DNA from: Chryseomicrobium palamuruense | GTDB lineage: Bacteria; Bacillota; Bacilli; Bacillales_A; Planococcaceae | Reading direction: 5' to 3' | DNA length: 64,000 nt | Assembly (NCBI RefSeq): GCF_042649045.1 | Contig: NZ_JBHSEF010000009.1 | Coordinates: 124,001 to 188,000 of the forward strand | Part shown: one piece after another, positions 8,154-17,070 of the stretch | How the letters are laid out: each line of letters starts with the position of its first letter | How positions within the stretch are numbered: position 1 is the first letter of the stretch | Notes under the pieces: generated by a model | The model's database searches: none | What the model was told of the DNA's origin: nothing | The model's input: only the letters and a program-made list of their open reading frames with translations | Made by a program: the position numbers and the translations under genes

Positions 8154-8742
8154 CGACAGAACCTGAATCGTCTTAGTATGATTGAAGGCTACTTTGCAGC
8201 TGAAGAATCATACCTATCAAGAATTATTGGGAGAAGACAAGGAAAAAAATTTAGAAATCGACGTTGATTGAGAGGTATAAGATGAAATGAATACTTCAAT
8301 AATGTTGCATTTTCCTGATGTAGACAACCCAAACAACTTTAGAAATATTTCAAAATCCAACTAGCCAGATCCTAGGTTTCTATTTTACTAAGTGTCAATT
8401 ATCAAAAAGTAGAGCAATTAAATAATCAAGCGGTTTACTTCCTGTTCTCGGAATTAGAGGAATCTAGTGTCTACGTCGAACAATCAGTAAATGGAATCAA
8501 TCGTATAGAATCATATTTGAGTGGTAGATACTCAATACAGAGGGAAGCAGGACAAGATTTAATTTATGCTTAAATCTAAAGTAGGATTAGAGATTTAAGA
8601 ATGAAGATTTTATATAGCCTAATTAAAAATTACTACAAAAACATACAAGCAATAGTGGCACAAACCTTGGTCGAGGTTTGTGCCACTATTGTTCGTATAT
8701 CTTAATTCTTTTTATCTATTTTATTTTTATAATTTCCCTATC
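8154..8742. other. Region of gene remnants
   Basis: No intact gene is visible. A plus-strand open stretch at 8376-8573 encodes about 65 residues (segments VYFLFSELEESSVYVEQSV and YLSGRYSIQREAGQDLIYA) with no start codon and looks like the tail of an unknown gene. A shorter tail ending LLGEDKEKNLEIDVD precedes it near 8200-8270. The region ends in the terminator at 8651-8690. Confidence 0.45.
8651..8690 (-). terminator. Terminator of the amidohydrolase operon
   Basis: A perfect 17-pair stem (AATAGTGGCACAAACCT and its complement) with a 6-base loop. On the minus strand it is followed by a T-rich stretch. It lies 52 bases past the stop of the amidohydrolase gene. Confidence 0.65.
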
Positions 8743-10173
8743 CTACAACAACTCATCACGCACCATTTGCAAAATATCACTGTCAGCACTTAATATATCA
8801 TCTTTAGCACGAAGTGAAATCTGTTCTGCCGCTGCTTGTGCTTTTCGGATTTCTTCTTTCTCATTTACCGTTAAAATCACTCGGTTTTCCATCACGATGT
8901 TTCCATCAATGATAACCGTTTCGACTTCGTCACCTCGTGCTGAATACACGAGGTTTGGAACAATATTCCGGATAGGTGTTGTTAAAACTGGGAAAAATGT
9001 AGGTGCGGACAAATCTAGTAAGACTACATCCGCTTTTTTTCCTGCTTTTAACGACCCAACTTGGTCGTCAATTCCCATCACTTTAGCCGCTTCGATTGTT
9101 GCCATTCGAAGTGACTGTGTGGCATTAAATACTTTTGGGTCTTTATATTTCACTTTGTTTAAAATGGCTGCCATTTTCATCTCATTGATCATATTATTAC
9201 AGTTGTTCCCTGGAGCTTGGTCAGACCCAAGACAAGCTGTTCCCCCTGCGTCCAAAAACTTCTGAACGGGTGGAACCATACCATCTATAATACCTATACT
9301 GCCTGCACAGTATATTAACTTCGCTCCACTTTTTGCAACAACTTCCGTTTCTTTATCCGTTGCCTCTGTTAAATGTACAGCGATAAGCCGTTCGTTTAAT
9401 AGGCCTTGTTCTTCTAGAAATTCAATCGTTCGCATACCATACCGTTTTTCGATTTGTAGTACTTCACGGTCGCCTTGCGCAACGTGCATATGCAATTTTG
9501 TATCTAATCTTTCTGCATGCACTTGAATTTCTTTTAATAGCTCCAAGCTCATCATATCCGGACCGTGGGGACCAAGGATAACTGTAATACGTCCATTTTC
9601 GGTATTATGATGTTCCTCATATAAATCTAGATTTCGTTGAAGCTTTGCTTGGCCAATAGAAGAATCGAACGGATATAACTCTCCTACTGGCAAATCTCCA
9701 ATATTATCTGGTATCTCGTTTATTAGTTCGGCAAGCCTTGCCCGCGCCCCAATCTTTTTATAATTGTGTACAAGTAAATCCATACGCCCATCGTAATCGC
9801 AGAAGGTGGTCGTTCCAGCCTTCAAGCCTTCTATAATGTTGACCATGGATCCAGCAACACTTTCTTCCGGACGTAAATGTTTCTGGAACGGCCATAAACC
9901 TTTTTGCATCCAGTTTGACATGTCTTGCGCCACACCGCGGAAAATACTGATGCCCGTATGAATATGAGCATCTATTAATCCTGGCATGATTAATTTGTGG
10001 GTCGCATCAATCATCCGTTCCGCTTTATAATTAGATAAGATTTCGGTCGATTCGCCAACTGCTTCTATTACATTTCCTTTTATAGCTATTGCTCCATTTT
10101 CAATAAACCCAACACCTTTTCCTTCCATTGTCAGAAGATGCCCATTATGAATAATTATATCAACCTTCAACAT
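8743..10173 (-). CDS. Amidohydrolase, TRZ/ATZ deaminase-like family
   Basis: A 476-residue metal-dependent hydrolase. Metal ligands of the family are visible: DAHIHTG with His70 and His72, HMHVAQ with His230, HLTEA with His267 and GSDQA with Asp318. The N- and C-terminal strands form the usual composite beta-sandwich domain. Relatives include guanine deaminase, S-adenosylhomocysteine deaminase and atrazine chlorohydrolase, so deamination or dechlorination of an N-heterocycle is likely. It is the last gene of an operon with an NhaC-type transporter and an FCD regulator. Confidence 0.82.
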   Translation of the reverse strand: MLKVDIIIHNGHLLTMEGKGVGFIENGAIAIKGNVIEAVGESTEILSNYKAERMIDATHKLIMPGLIDAHIHTGISIFRGVAQDMSNWMQKGLWPFQKHLRPEESVAGSMVNIIEGLKAGTTTFCDYDGRMDLLVHNYKKIGARARLAELINEIPDNIGDLPVGELYPFDSSIGQAKLQRNLDLYEEHHNTENGRITVILGPHGPDMMSLELLKEIQVHAERLDTKLHMHVAQGDREVLQIEKRYGMRTIEFLEEQGLLNERLIAVHLTEATDKETEVVAKSGAKLIYCAGSIGIIDGMVPPVQKFLDAGGTACLGSDQAPGNNCNNMINEMKMAAILNKVKYKDPKVFNATQSLRMATIEAAKVMGIDDQVGSLKAGKKADVVLLDLSAPTFFPVLTTPIRNIVPNLVYSARGDEVETVIIDGNIVMENRVILTVNEKEEIRKAQAAAEQISLRAKDDILSADSDILQMVRDELL

Positions 10174-10214
10174 ACATAATCATTTCCTTCCTACCTATAG
10201 TAAGAGACCACTTG

Positions 10215-11756
10215 CTACTCCAAAAGTACACTTGAATTTCTTCCTTTTATTCTACGATTCAATAAGTACAACGCTACTACTAGAACGATTGCTGTTACAC
10301 TTATTCCAACAAATCCATTTTGCGTAAGCCCTGAGGAAAGAAATCCAATTGCGGACGCGGTTGCAATAACTAAAGCGTATGGCAATTGTGTGCGCACATG
10401 TTCAATATGATCAGCAGCCGCACCTGTAGAAGACATGATGGTTGTATCGGAAATAGGTGAACAATGATCTCCAAACAACCCACCACTAATTACAGCTCCA
10501 ATCGCTAAAGCTAAGTTGATATCCATAGAAGCAGCCATTGGAACAGCTATTGGAATCATAATTGCGAACACACCCCAAGAACTTCCCGTCGCAAATGCAA
10601 TCAATGCACCGATGATGAAAATAATGAATGGAACCATGAATACCGGCAAGTAGTTTCCAACAAATTCCGTAATATACGTACCTAAGCCCATAGTAGATGC
10701 AATAGAACCAATCGACCATGCCATGACTAAGATAAGTGGCACTATCATCAGCTTCAAAATACCATTCGTTAATTCATCGAAGAGATAAATTAAGGATGTT
10801 TTATATTTCAATTTTGCATAGACAATTCCGCCAACTGCACCTGCTATGAATCCACAAATGATGGACAACACAATATTAGAGTTTAAAAAAGCATCCCGAA
10901 ATCCATTCTCCCCAAGATTACCTGTCCAAAAAATAACGGTAAAAATAGTCCCCATTAATAAACCCATAGGAATCAAAAAGCTAAAAATATCTGCTTTTGT
11001 GTTGGACACCATCATCTCTTCTTCAATAGACTCATCTATCATTAGCCTATCGTCTTTCCCATAGAGCTCCCCAGTTTCCACTGCCCGCATTTCTGCTTTA
11101 TACATCGGACCGATATCTAAATTCATATTCACTACAAATAGCACACCAATCATCGCGAACAGACCATATAAATTATAGGGAATCATTTGGATAAACAATG
11201 ACCATGGATTATCACTTAGACCAAGCGCAGCCAGTTGTGTAGCAATAAGTCCAGTAATAAAAGGTCCATAACTACTTATTGGTGACATAGCTGCAAGTGG
11301 ACTTCCCATGGAATCCAAAATATAAGCCAATTTTACACGAGATACTTTTAACTTATCTGCGATAGGACGAGTAACAGTACCCAAGATTAGAACTGGCTCT
11401 GTATATGAAAACAGAAAAGAGCTTCCCCATATGAAGTTTTGCGCTTTCTTACGTGTATTCACCTTTTTCGTAGCCACTTCGGCAAACGCACGCGCACCAC
11501 CCGTAACACGAAGAATATTAACAAATCCTCCTGCCAACGTAACAAGCAAGAGTAATCCTGCATTCCATGGATCTGCAATTGATGGAATCACAACATCCGT
11601 AATTGAATATGTAAAACCAACAAACGGATTCCAGCTACTAATAATTGTAGAACCCAACCAAACGCCTATGAATAAAGATAAGACTGTCTGTCTAGTAACG
11701 ATAGCTATGACAATTGCAAGAACCGGTGGTAATAACGACAATATTCCATACTCCAT
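10215..11756 (-). CDS. NhaC-family Na+/H+ antiporter-like transporter
   Basis: A 513-residue membrane protein with about 11-12 hydrophobic segments. Family features include YTEPVLILGTVTRPIAD and SGGLFGDHCSPISDTTIMSS. NhaC proteins exchange sodium for protons or, in related members, for organic acids and amines. Position between an FCD regulator (25 bases) and an amidohydrolase (41 bases) suggests a Na+-coupled transporter for the hydrolase substrate or product rather than a pH-homeostasis antiporter. ATG follows AAGGGGGAAGAG. Confidence 0.8.
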   Translation of the reverse strand: MEYGILSLLPPVLAIVIAIVTRQTVLSLFIGVWLGSTIISSWNPFVGFTYSITDVVIPSIADPWNAGLLLLVTLAGGFVNILRVTGGARAFAEVATKKVNTRKKAQNFIWGSSFLFSYTEPVLILGTVTRPIADKLKVSRVKLAYILDSMGSPLAAMSPISSYGPFITGLIATQLAALGLSDNPWSLFIQMIPYNLYGLFAMIGVLFVVNMNLDIGPMYKAEMRAVETGELYGKDDRLMIDESIEEEMMVSNTKADIFSFLIPMGLLMGTIFTVIFWTGNLGENGFRDAFLNSNIVLSIICGFIAGAVGGIVYAKLKYKTSLIYLFDELTNGILKLMIVPLILVMAWSIGSIASTMGLGTYITEFVGNYLPVFMVPFIIFIIGALIAFATGSSWGVFAIMIPIAVPMAASMDINLALAIGAVISGGLFGDHCSPISDTTIMSSTGAAADHIEHVRTQLPYALVIATASAIGFLSSGLTQNGFVGISVTAIVLVVALYLLNRRIKGRNSSVLLE

Positions 11757-11781
11757 TTTCTCTTCCCCCTTATGAATCTAT

Positions 11782-12510
11782 TTAATTGGTAATGCTTTGA
11801 ATTAGCCTTTGAATATGATCTTTCGTAAGGAAAACTGCTCTTTCTACATCTCTCGCTTTTACTGCCTCTAAAATTAGTTCGTGTTCTACAATATGATGTG
11901 CATCCCTTAACTTAGTAGCAATTGTAGGAAACTTCTCTTCGAGTCTTAATTCTTCATGTAATAAAAGTTTTAATACAGAGTTAAGAAAGCGATTACGTGA
12001 AAGTGTACATAATACTTGGTGAAAGTTGATTGGGAGTAATTCAGAATCTCCCCCTATCCTCACACACTCTTTATGTTGCTTTACCGAATCTTCTAACCGA
12101 CCGATTTCTTCAACAGACGCATTTTCAATGACTGATTTAATGACCTCTGATTCGATGAGTATACGAACATTCAGTAAATCAATTATGTCTTGCGCATTCT
12201 CGGAATCAGTCGCTTTTTTCATTTCAGCTTCAATCTTTAATCTTTCAAAATCATTTTGCATGACTTCGAGTTGCCGTTGTCCGTGTATTGTAAGAATTCT
12301 TCCTTGTGAGGATACTAACTCTGTCCACCCAAGCCCATCTAACTCTTTTAACAATCTACCAACAGAAGCCAGACTAATCGAATCACCTAGTTTCTCCATC
12401 TTTTCTTTCATAATCCATGATCCAATTGGCTTTTCTGAATCAGAAAGACACTGTAGAGCAATAAAATAATGAAAATCAGATTCACTAGAAAACAGTTCTT
12501 TACTCATCAT
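11782..12510 (-). CDS. FCD-domain transcriptional regulator
   Basis: A 242-residue regulator. The first about 75 residues form a winged helix (ASVGRLLKELDGLGWTELV, then SQGRILTIHG) of the NrpR/RNase R winged-helix type rather than classic GntR. The C-terminal all-helical FCD domain has NVRILIESEVIKSVIENAS and a run of His residues (FHQ, HHIVEHE) that usually bind metal and carboxylate ligands. The GTG at 12522 falls inside the run GAGGAGGAGG; ATG at 12510 is preferred. Likely senses an acidic ligand and controls the downstream transporter and hydrolase. Confidence 0.75.
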   Translation of the reverse strand: MMSKELFSSESDFHYFIALQCLSDSEKPIGSWIMKEKMEKLGDSISLASVGRLLKELDGLGWTELVSSQGRILTIHGQRQLEVMQNDFERLKIEAEMKKATDSENAQDIIDLLNVRILIESEVIKSVIENASVEEIGRLEDSVKQHKECVRIGGDSELLPINFHQVLCTLSRNRFLNSVLKLLLHEELRLEEKFPTIATKLRDAHHIVEHELILEAVKARDVERAVFLTKDHIQRLIQSITN

Positions 12511-13102
12511 TATTCTTCGCACCTCCTCCTCAACGATGAGTAGCTATTGAAATTATAATTTATTCAAGTAGTCAAAACAATAGATATTTTCAGAATTGAT
12601 ATTTTATGTTTTCTGTGGTGTAGATTATATATTAGTTCCATTCTTAAAAAAAGATTCCTAAATACTTCTTCTACATCGCAATTTTTAAAGCCTCATATCT
12701 AAAATCTGCTCTGTATAGCACCTCCAAAAAATCACCTCTTCCTGGTTTGGAAATTTGATATAGCTGAAAAACAAGCATAAAGAAAAAGATGTTACACCCA
12801 AATACATGCTATCGTTTCAAGAGGAATTCTTGAAACACTTCTCCAAAACCGAAAAACGGCAAAATTAGAAGGTGTCGAAACAACTGGACAAGCACATAAA
12901 TCGTCTTATACTTCGTTCGCCAATGTTGTTAAGATTATATGATTTATAGCGGAGTAAGTAGGCTTGCTATATTGAAGTTTTGAATTCGCATTTAATGATA
13001 TACCACTTGTATGCTCGATTATTTTTATAAAATTGAACCTGGAATGAAACGGTACTCGTCTAATAGCAGAATAGGAAGAAGGTTGAAAGAGAGGGCAGCA
13101 GA
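12511..13102. other. Intergenic region with one gene remnant
   Basis: No intact gene. A plus-strand open stretch ending at 12942 reads ILETLLQNRKTAKLEGVE and then SSYTSFANVVKII without a proper start, and appears to be the tail of a lost gene. The last 70 bases hold the ECF-type promoter of the next sigma factor gene. Confidence 0.4.
13034..13060 (+). promoter_or_regulatory. Putative ECF sigma promoter (autoregulatory)
   Basis: TGAACC at 13034-13039, a 17-base spacer, then CGTC at 13057-13060 followed by TAA. AAC/CGTC-type elements are the mark of ECF sigma promoters. The identical -35, spacer length and CGTCTAA recur upstream of the second ECF gene at 15760-15786, which strengthens the assignment. 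Confidence 0.6.
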
Positions 13103-13630
13103 ATGGACAGAGAAGAGAAAGATTTCGTATTGGAAAAAGTAATGATTGAATACGGAGATGAGTTAGTACGGCTGACATTTTCATATGTGAATGATGCTGA
13201 ATTAGCTAAGGACATGGTTCAAAATACGTTTATCAAATGTTATAAACACCTTGATACGTTCCGTCATGATGCACAGATGAAGACATGGCTTTACCGAATT
13301 GCGATTAACGAATGCAAAGATTATTTAAAAAGCTGGAATTATAAAATGGTACAAGTTAAAAGCTTTATAAGCGAAACGACAAGCTCCATATTACCGTCAG
13401 CAGAAAAATCCATGATGCATCAATACGATAATAAGCAATTGAAAGAGACGGTATTTTCTCTTCCCAAAAAATATCGAGAAGTTGTTTATCTCTACTATTA
13501 TGATTCTTTAAAAACAGAAGAAATCGCCGAAGTTTTAATGATTTCGGTGAATACCGTTAAAACCAGATTAAGAAGAGCGAAACAGCGATTAGAGGTTATG
13601 TTGGAGGAGGCTGAATTAAATGAAAGATGA
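13103..13630 (+). CDS. ECF RNA polymerase sigma factor (first copy)
   Basis: A 175-residue group 4 sigma factor. Region 2 (about residues 15-80) includes LVRLTFSYVNDAELAKDMVQ and TWLYRIAINECKDYL; region 4 (about 108-168) has LPKKYREVVYLYYY and SVNTVKTRLRRAKQRLE. It belongs to the SigM/SigV/SigX-like envelope-stress group of Bacillales. The gene is preceded by its probable own promoter and GAGAGGG, and overlaps the next gene, its presumed anti-sigma factor, by 11 bases. A paralogous pair lies 2.7 kb downstream. Confidence 0.9.
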   Translation: MDREEKDFVLEKVMIEYGDELVRLTFSYVNDAELAKDMVQNTFIKCYKHLDTFRHDAQMKTWLYRIAINECKDYLKSWNYKMVQVKSFISETTSSILPSAEKSMMHQYDNKQLKETVFSLPKKYREVVYLYYYDSLKTEEIAEVLMISVNTVKTRLRRAKQRLEVMLEEAELNER

Positions 13631-14630
13631 CAAAACAAAGTACATATTCACTGATGCTGCCACTGAGGAATTGACATTTATGAAGAAAGACCGTGAAGAA
13701 GTGTTTCGGAAAATCCGCCAATTGGAGAACAAGAAGGTACAAACGAAGGCTATTTCATTGCTTTCTATTTCCAAAAAATTTGCTCCACTAACAATTTCAT
13801 TGCTTATGGTTGGCCTGAGCCTGTTTTTATTCTTACCAGCAATCCTCCAAAGTATGAATACCGAAACTAACGGAACCGCCTCGGTAGCAGAAATGTCTCA
13901 ACAAAAAGAGGAAGAGGAGTATTTTACGGCCCTGTTTTCTATAAAAGATGAAGAGAATAGAATTCCTCTCAATCTTTTATTTACGTACAATCAAAAGAAA
14001 AAGAAAATGAACATTTTGTCCATTATGCGTGATACGTATACGGAAATTCCAAATCACAGCGACACAGATTCCTATAAAAAACTATCCCATGCATACCTGA
14101 ATGGTATAGAAGGAGCTGAAAGTGTAAAAGTTGCAGTTTCTAACCTATTCGATTTGCCGATTGATTACTATGCTGTCATGGATTTAGAAACCTTTTCAGC
14201 GGCAGTCGATTCGGTGGATGGAATTGATTATGACTTGAAAGAGGATGTAACAGTAAGAGCTATATCGCAAGTGGCGTTCGATTTAAAAAAGGGCAACCAA
14301 AATTTAAACGGAGAAGAAGTTATAGCGTTATTGATGGATGCTACAGAGGGTAAAAGCTTGAGGGAGGAAGATCAATTAAACCTCATTCATGCAGTCATAG
14401 ATCAAACAATTAACGTATTAACAGATACTCAATTGAAACAAGTTACTGCAAAAATGGAAGGTAATATTCCAATTGACCAATTGGACAGGAGTGAAATGGA
14501 ACAGGTCTCTATCCACACGTTATCCTTAAGTGATGGAATGAAAAATACGATGATTGATGAAACTTTCTATATAGAATTTGATAAAGAGTTTTTACATGAA
14601 GTATCAAAAGAATTAACAACATTCGAGTAG
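13620..14630 (+). CDS. Membrane anti-sigma factor fused to a degenerate LCP domain
   Basis: A 336-residue protein. Residues 1-55 are cytosolic and highly charged (sigma-binding region expected), 56-77 are one transmembrane helix, and about 98-260 resemble the LytR-CpsA-Psr domain: MNILSIMRDTYTEIP (Arg137), LSHAYLNGIEGAESVKVAV and LFDLPIDYYAVMDLETF. The usual early GSDSR-like motif and the later arginine-rich RxRxxD segment that bind the lipid pyrophosphate are not recognisable (FSIKDEENR, ALLMDATEGKSLREEDQ). It is therefore probably a sensor that may bind but not transfer teichoic-acid precursors. Overlap with the sigma gene supports an anti-sigma role. Confidence 0.72.
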   Translation: MKDDKTKYIFTDAATEELTFMKKDREEVFRKIRQLENKKVQTKAISLLSISKKFAPLTISLLMVGLSLFLFLPAILQSMNTETNGTASVAEMSQQKEEEEYFTALFSIKDEENRIPLNLLFTYNQKKKKMNILSIMRDTYTEIPNHSDTDSYKKLSHAYLNGIEGAESVKVAVSNLFDLPIDYYAVMDLETFSAAVDSVDGIDYDLKEDVTVRAISQVAFDLKKGNQNLNGEEVIALLMDATEGKSLREEDQLNLIHAVIDQTINVLTDTQLKQVTAKMEGNIPIDQLDRSEMEQVSIHTLSLSDGMKNTMIDETFYIEFDKEFLHEVSKELTTFE

Positions 14631-14721
14631 AATTTTTAGTTAGATCGAATCGGCGATTTAAGAAAAGATGAATGGAAGTTCCGGAAATCTGTATGGAAGG
14701 GAAAGTTGGAAATGAAGGTAA

Positions 14722-15180
14722 ATGAGTATGCCTATAATTAAACACGATATTTTTATCAATGCACCTATCCACATTTGTTTTGATCTTGCGAGAAACGTAG
14801 ATGTACACACAGAAACAACGAGGAAAACAAAGGAAAGAGCGATTGATGGTGTCACAACGGGACTGATGGAAAATGGCGATACAGTTACTTGGGAAGCGAC
14901 CCATCTCGGAGTAAGACAAAAATTAACTGCTCAGATCATAGAGATGGAAAAGCCCTATCGATTTACAGATGTGATGGTAAAGGGAGCCTTCCACTCCTTT
15001 ACACATACACATGAGTTTATAGAAAGCGGCGCCGGAACAATCATGAAAGACACGTTCACCTATACATCACCTTTTGGCATAGTGGGTGTAATGGCGGATC
15101 GATTATTTTTAGAAAGCTATTTGCAGAATTTCATTGCGCAGCGAGCAAGAGAATTAAAAAGAATAGCTGAGAAAAAGTGA
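14722..15180 (+). CDS. SRPBCC-family (START/polyketide cyclase-like) protein
   Basis: A 152-residue single-domain protein. The pattern IFINAPIHICFDLARNVDVH at the start, a central GDTVTWEATHLGVRQKL and a C-terminal helix ending RARELKRIAEKK fit the SRPBCC helix-grip fold that binds hydrophobic ligands. It lies 91 bases after the anti-sigma gene on the same strand and may be a member of that regulon. Start chosen after GAAGG; ligand unknown. Confidence 0.75.
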   Translation: MSMPIIKHDIFINAPIHICFDLARNVDVHTETTRKTKERAIDGVTTGLMENGDTVTWEATHLGVRQKLTAQIIEMEKPYRFTDVMVKGAFHSFTHTHEFIESGAGTIMKDTFTYTSPFGIVGVMADRLFLESYLQNFIAQRARELKRIAEKK

Positions 15181-15215
15181 TTGAACATTCGGTTTTCAAC
15201 GATAGCACCTTGTCC

Positions 15216-15389
15216 CTAAGCGTTCTGCAACTGAAATTCTTTTACTTTCTCAACAGCTAGTAGAAGCAAATCTCTTCTCTTGGTGGCGCCAGGTTCTAAC
15301 TTTGCAACCATATGAAGTGCTGTCTCGAAGTTGAAAATGACGGGACCGGATTTTTCAAAGTCAAATGAGTACGGGAGAAGCTCATGCAC
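15216..15389 (-). CDS. Possible 57-residue protein or gene tail, unknown
   Basis: A short minus-strand frame with protein-like composition (YSFDFEKSGPVIFNFETAL, then TKRRDLLLLAVEKVKEF). The only start is GTG at 15389, without a clear ribosome binding site, and the frame is closed just upstream. It overlaps the 5' end of the amidase remnant, so it is probably the surviving 3' end of a larger gene. No family recognised. Confidence 0.3.
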   Translation of the reverse strand: MHELLPYSFDFEKSGPVIFNFETALHMVAKLEPGATKRRDLLLLAVEKVKEFQLQNA

Positions 15390-15685
15390 GTTTACTCAGT
15401 ACCACACAGTATAGGAATCAGTCGATGGCTTCACGCCTAAATGCCACTTTACGTCACCCAACAACAAAAGGTGTTAGAAAAGCACCAAGTCAACGAACCA
15501 ACGGAAATATTTATGTTGAAGATCCAGAAAATAATAATGCTTGGGCTGTATTACCAGAATTTTTGTTTATTGATAATGCAACTGATATACCAAAGCTTAA
15601 ATCTTCAACTTATCGACAGTATGCTGCTGAAGCGATAGCAACAGGTATAGATAACTTCGCAGCAACACTACCTCCAATTAATTAA
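15365..15685 (+). pseudogene. N-acetylmuramoyl-L-alanine amidase C-terminal remnant
   Basis: About 106 codons. The segment MASRLNATLRHPTTKGVRKA, then AVLPEFLFIDNATDIPKLK and YRQYAAEAIATGIDNFAAT resembles the last third of Amidase_3 domains (helix, VLxEFxFIDN strand, then the terminal helix). The catalytic His/Glu zinc ligands of the N-terminal two thirds are missing and no ribosome binding site precedes the ATG. A terminator follows. It is probably the relic of a cell-wall hydrolase once near the two ECF loci. Confidence 0.55.
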
Positions 15686-15691
15686 TATACC

Positions 15692-15731
15692 AAACGGTTA
15701 GGGATGATATTTTGTCCTTAACCGTTTTTTG
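15692..15731 (+). terminator. Terminator after the amidase remnant
   Basis: An 11-pair stem (AAACGGTTAGG with CCTTAACCGTTT) followed by TTTTTT. Confidence 0.8.
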
Positions 15732-15759
15732 TTAAAACTATAAACGTTTATAAATAATT

Positions 15760-15786
15760 TGAACCTAAATTGTTAATGGCTCCGTC
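15760..15786 (+). promoter_or_regulatory. Putative ECF sigma promoter, second locus
   Basis: TGAACC at 15760-15765, exactly 17 bases, then CGTC at 15783-15786 followed by TAA, matching the promoter-like element at 13034. It lies 37 bases upstream of the second ECF sigma gene. Confidence 0.62.
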
Positions 15787-15822
15787 TAAAATATAAGCAA
15801 GAAAAGGTGGTGTGGGTGATAA

Positions 15823-16356
15823 ATGTTTAATTCAGAGGAAAAGCTCAAATTGGACTTTGAAAAAATGGTGGACAACTATGGTGAGGCATTAATGCGGTTA
15901 GCTTTTACGTATGTCAAGAATCGTCAGGTAGCAGAAGATATAGTACAGGACGTATTCATTCGTGCTTATGAAAAAATAGATGATTTTAGAGGTGAATCCA
16001 GCTATCAAACTTACTTGTACCGTATGACAGTTAACCGATGCCATGATCATTTCAGAAGTTGGTCCTTTAGAAATTTAATTTTTTCAGATAAAAACTTTAA
16101 CTATAAAAGGCAAGAGAACTCTGTTGAAACAGAAATGTTAAGTGAAACTGTTCACAACGTATTAGGAGAGGAAATACTTTCACTACCTTTGAAATACAGA
16201 GAAGTTATAGTTTTTCACTATTACAAGGAATACAGTATCAATCAAATAGCCAATATCTTAGCAATATCTACAAACACTGTGAAAACACGATTACGAAGGG
16301 CAAAGGCTAAACTAAAAGAAAAAATGAGCGATAAGGTAGGTGATAGAAATGGATGA
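15823..16356 (+). CDS. ECF RNA polymerase sigma factor (second copy)
   Basis: A 177-residue group 4 sigma factor with region 2 (LMRLAFTYVKNRQVAEDIVQ, then YLYRMTVNRCHDHFR) and region 4 (LPLKYREVIVFHYYKEYSIN, then STNTVKTRLRRAKAKLKE). It is clearly paralogous to the sigma factor at 13103, sharing nearly all of the NTVKTRLRRAK recognition helix. The ATG lies within GGTGGTGTGGGTGATAA, a moderate ribosome binding site. It overlaps its presumed anti-sigma gene by 8 bases. Confidence 0.9.
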   Translation: MFNSEEKLKLDFEKMVDNYGEALMRLAFTYVKNRQVAEDIVQDVFIRAYEKIDDFRGESSYQTYLYRMTVNRCHDHFRSWSFRNLIFSDKNFNYKRQENSVETEMLSETVHNVLGEEILSLPLKYREVIVFHYYKEYSINQIANILAISTNTVKTRLRRAKAKLKEKMSDKVGDRNG

Positions 16357-16984
16357 AAATAAATTTAAGGAAAGTATTGCTGATTATATTGGGGATGAAA
16401 AACTATTTAACGAACAATTAAAAGGTCGTATATTAACTGAAAGTAGAACAAAAAAACAAAAACGGGAAGCAGTATATATGTTCAGTAAACTTGCGCCACT
16501 CATGGTTTTAGTTTTAGTCATCGTAGGAGGAACTGTCTTTTATTTGATTTCAAATACATTAGAAAAACAAGTGGTTAGTCCACCAAATGAAGTAGAAATG
16601 GAAGTTCCAACACAAGAAAACGAAGGTTCCATTAGTACTAGTTTGGATGAAATAGACCACGAGAGACTACGAGAACCATTAAACACGTCATTTAGAATAA
16701 TTAGCGCAATGATAAATAAAGATTATGAATACTTGGCATCTGTCATTGAACCTTCAGTTAAACTTAATAGAGAAAATAATTCTTTTACCTTTACCTTTAG
16801 TGATTCAACATATGAGCAGCAATTAATTGAAAATTTTGATTACAACAACTTTGAGTACAGAGGTTACAGATTTGAAGGAGATTCAGTATACATTATTTTA
16901 GGAGTTTACAATGCCTCTTTCGAGTTTGAGTTTGTTGAAGCAGAAAATGGTACCTATTTACTAAAATCTTTTTTAACTAATTAA
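16349..16984 (+). CDS. Probable membrane anti-sigma factor
   Basis: A 211-residue protein: a charged cytosolic N-terminus (about 1-43), one transmembrane helix near 44-67 (LMVLVLVIVGGTVFYLI), then an extracytoplasmic domain of about 140 residues rich in Asn/Glu/Phe. No named domain was recognised in the outer part. Translational overlap with the ECF gene and the topology match anti-sigma factors such as RsiX or YhdL. Start at 16349 follows AAGGTAGGTG; an in-frame GTG at 16340 is less likely. Confidence 0.7.
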   Translation: MDENKFKESIADYIGDEKLFNEQLKGRILTESRTKKQKREAVYMFSKLAPLMVLVLVIVGGTVFYLISNTLEKQVVSPPNEVEMEVPTQENEGSISTSLDEIDHERLREPLNTSFRIISAMINKDYEYLASVIEPSVKLNRENNSFTFTFSDSTYEQQLIENFDYNNFEYRGYRFEGDSVYIILGVYNASFEFEFVEAENGTYLLKSFLTN

Positions 16985-17032
16985 CCTTAGCAAAGTCACA
17001 CAATTTTGCGTGACTTCAGAATGTAGATAAAA

Positions 17033-17070
17033 GGGTTTGAAATCTAATTAATTTCGAATCCTCTTTTTTT
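17033..17070 (+). terminator. Terminator of the second ECF operon
   Basis: An 11-pair stem (including two G-T pairs) from GGGTTTGAAAT and ATTTCGAATCC with a 7-base loop, then seven T residues. Confidence 0.75.

Noticed and set aside
8678..9265. 195-codon plus-strand frame opposite the amidohydrolase
   Set aside because: Low-complexity Ser/Ile-rich translation of the antisense strand; the amidohydrolase motifs show the true sense.
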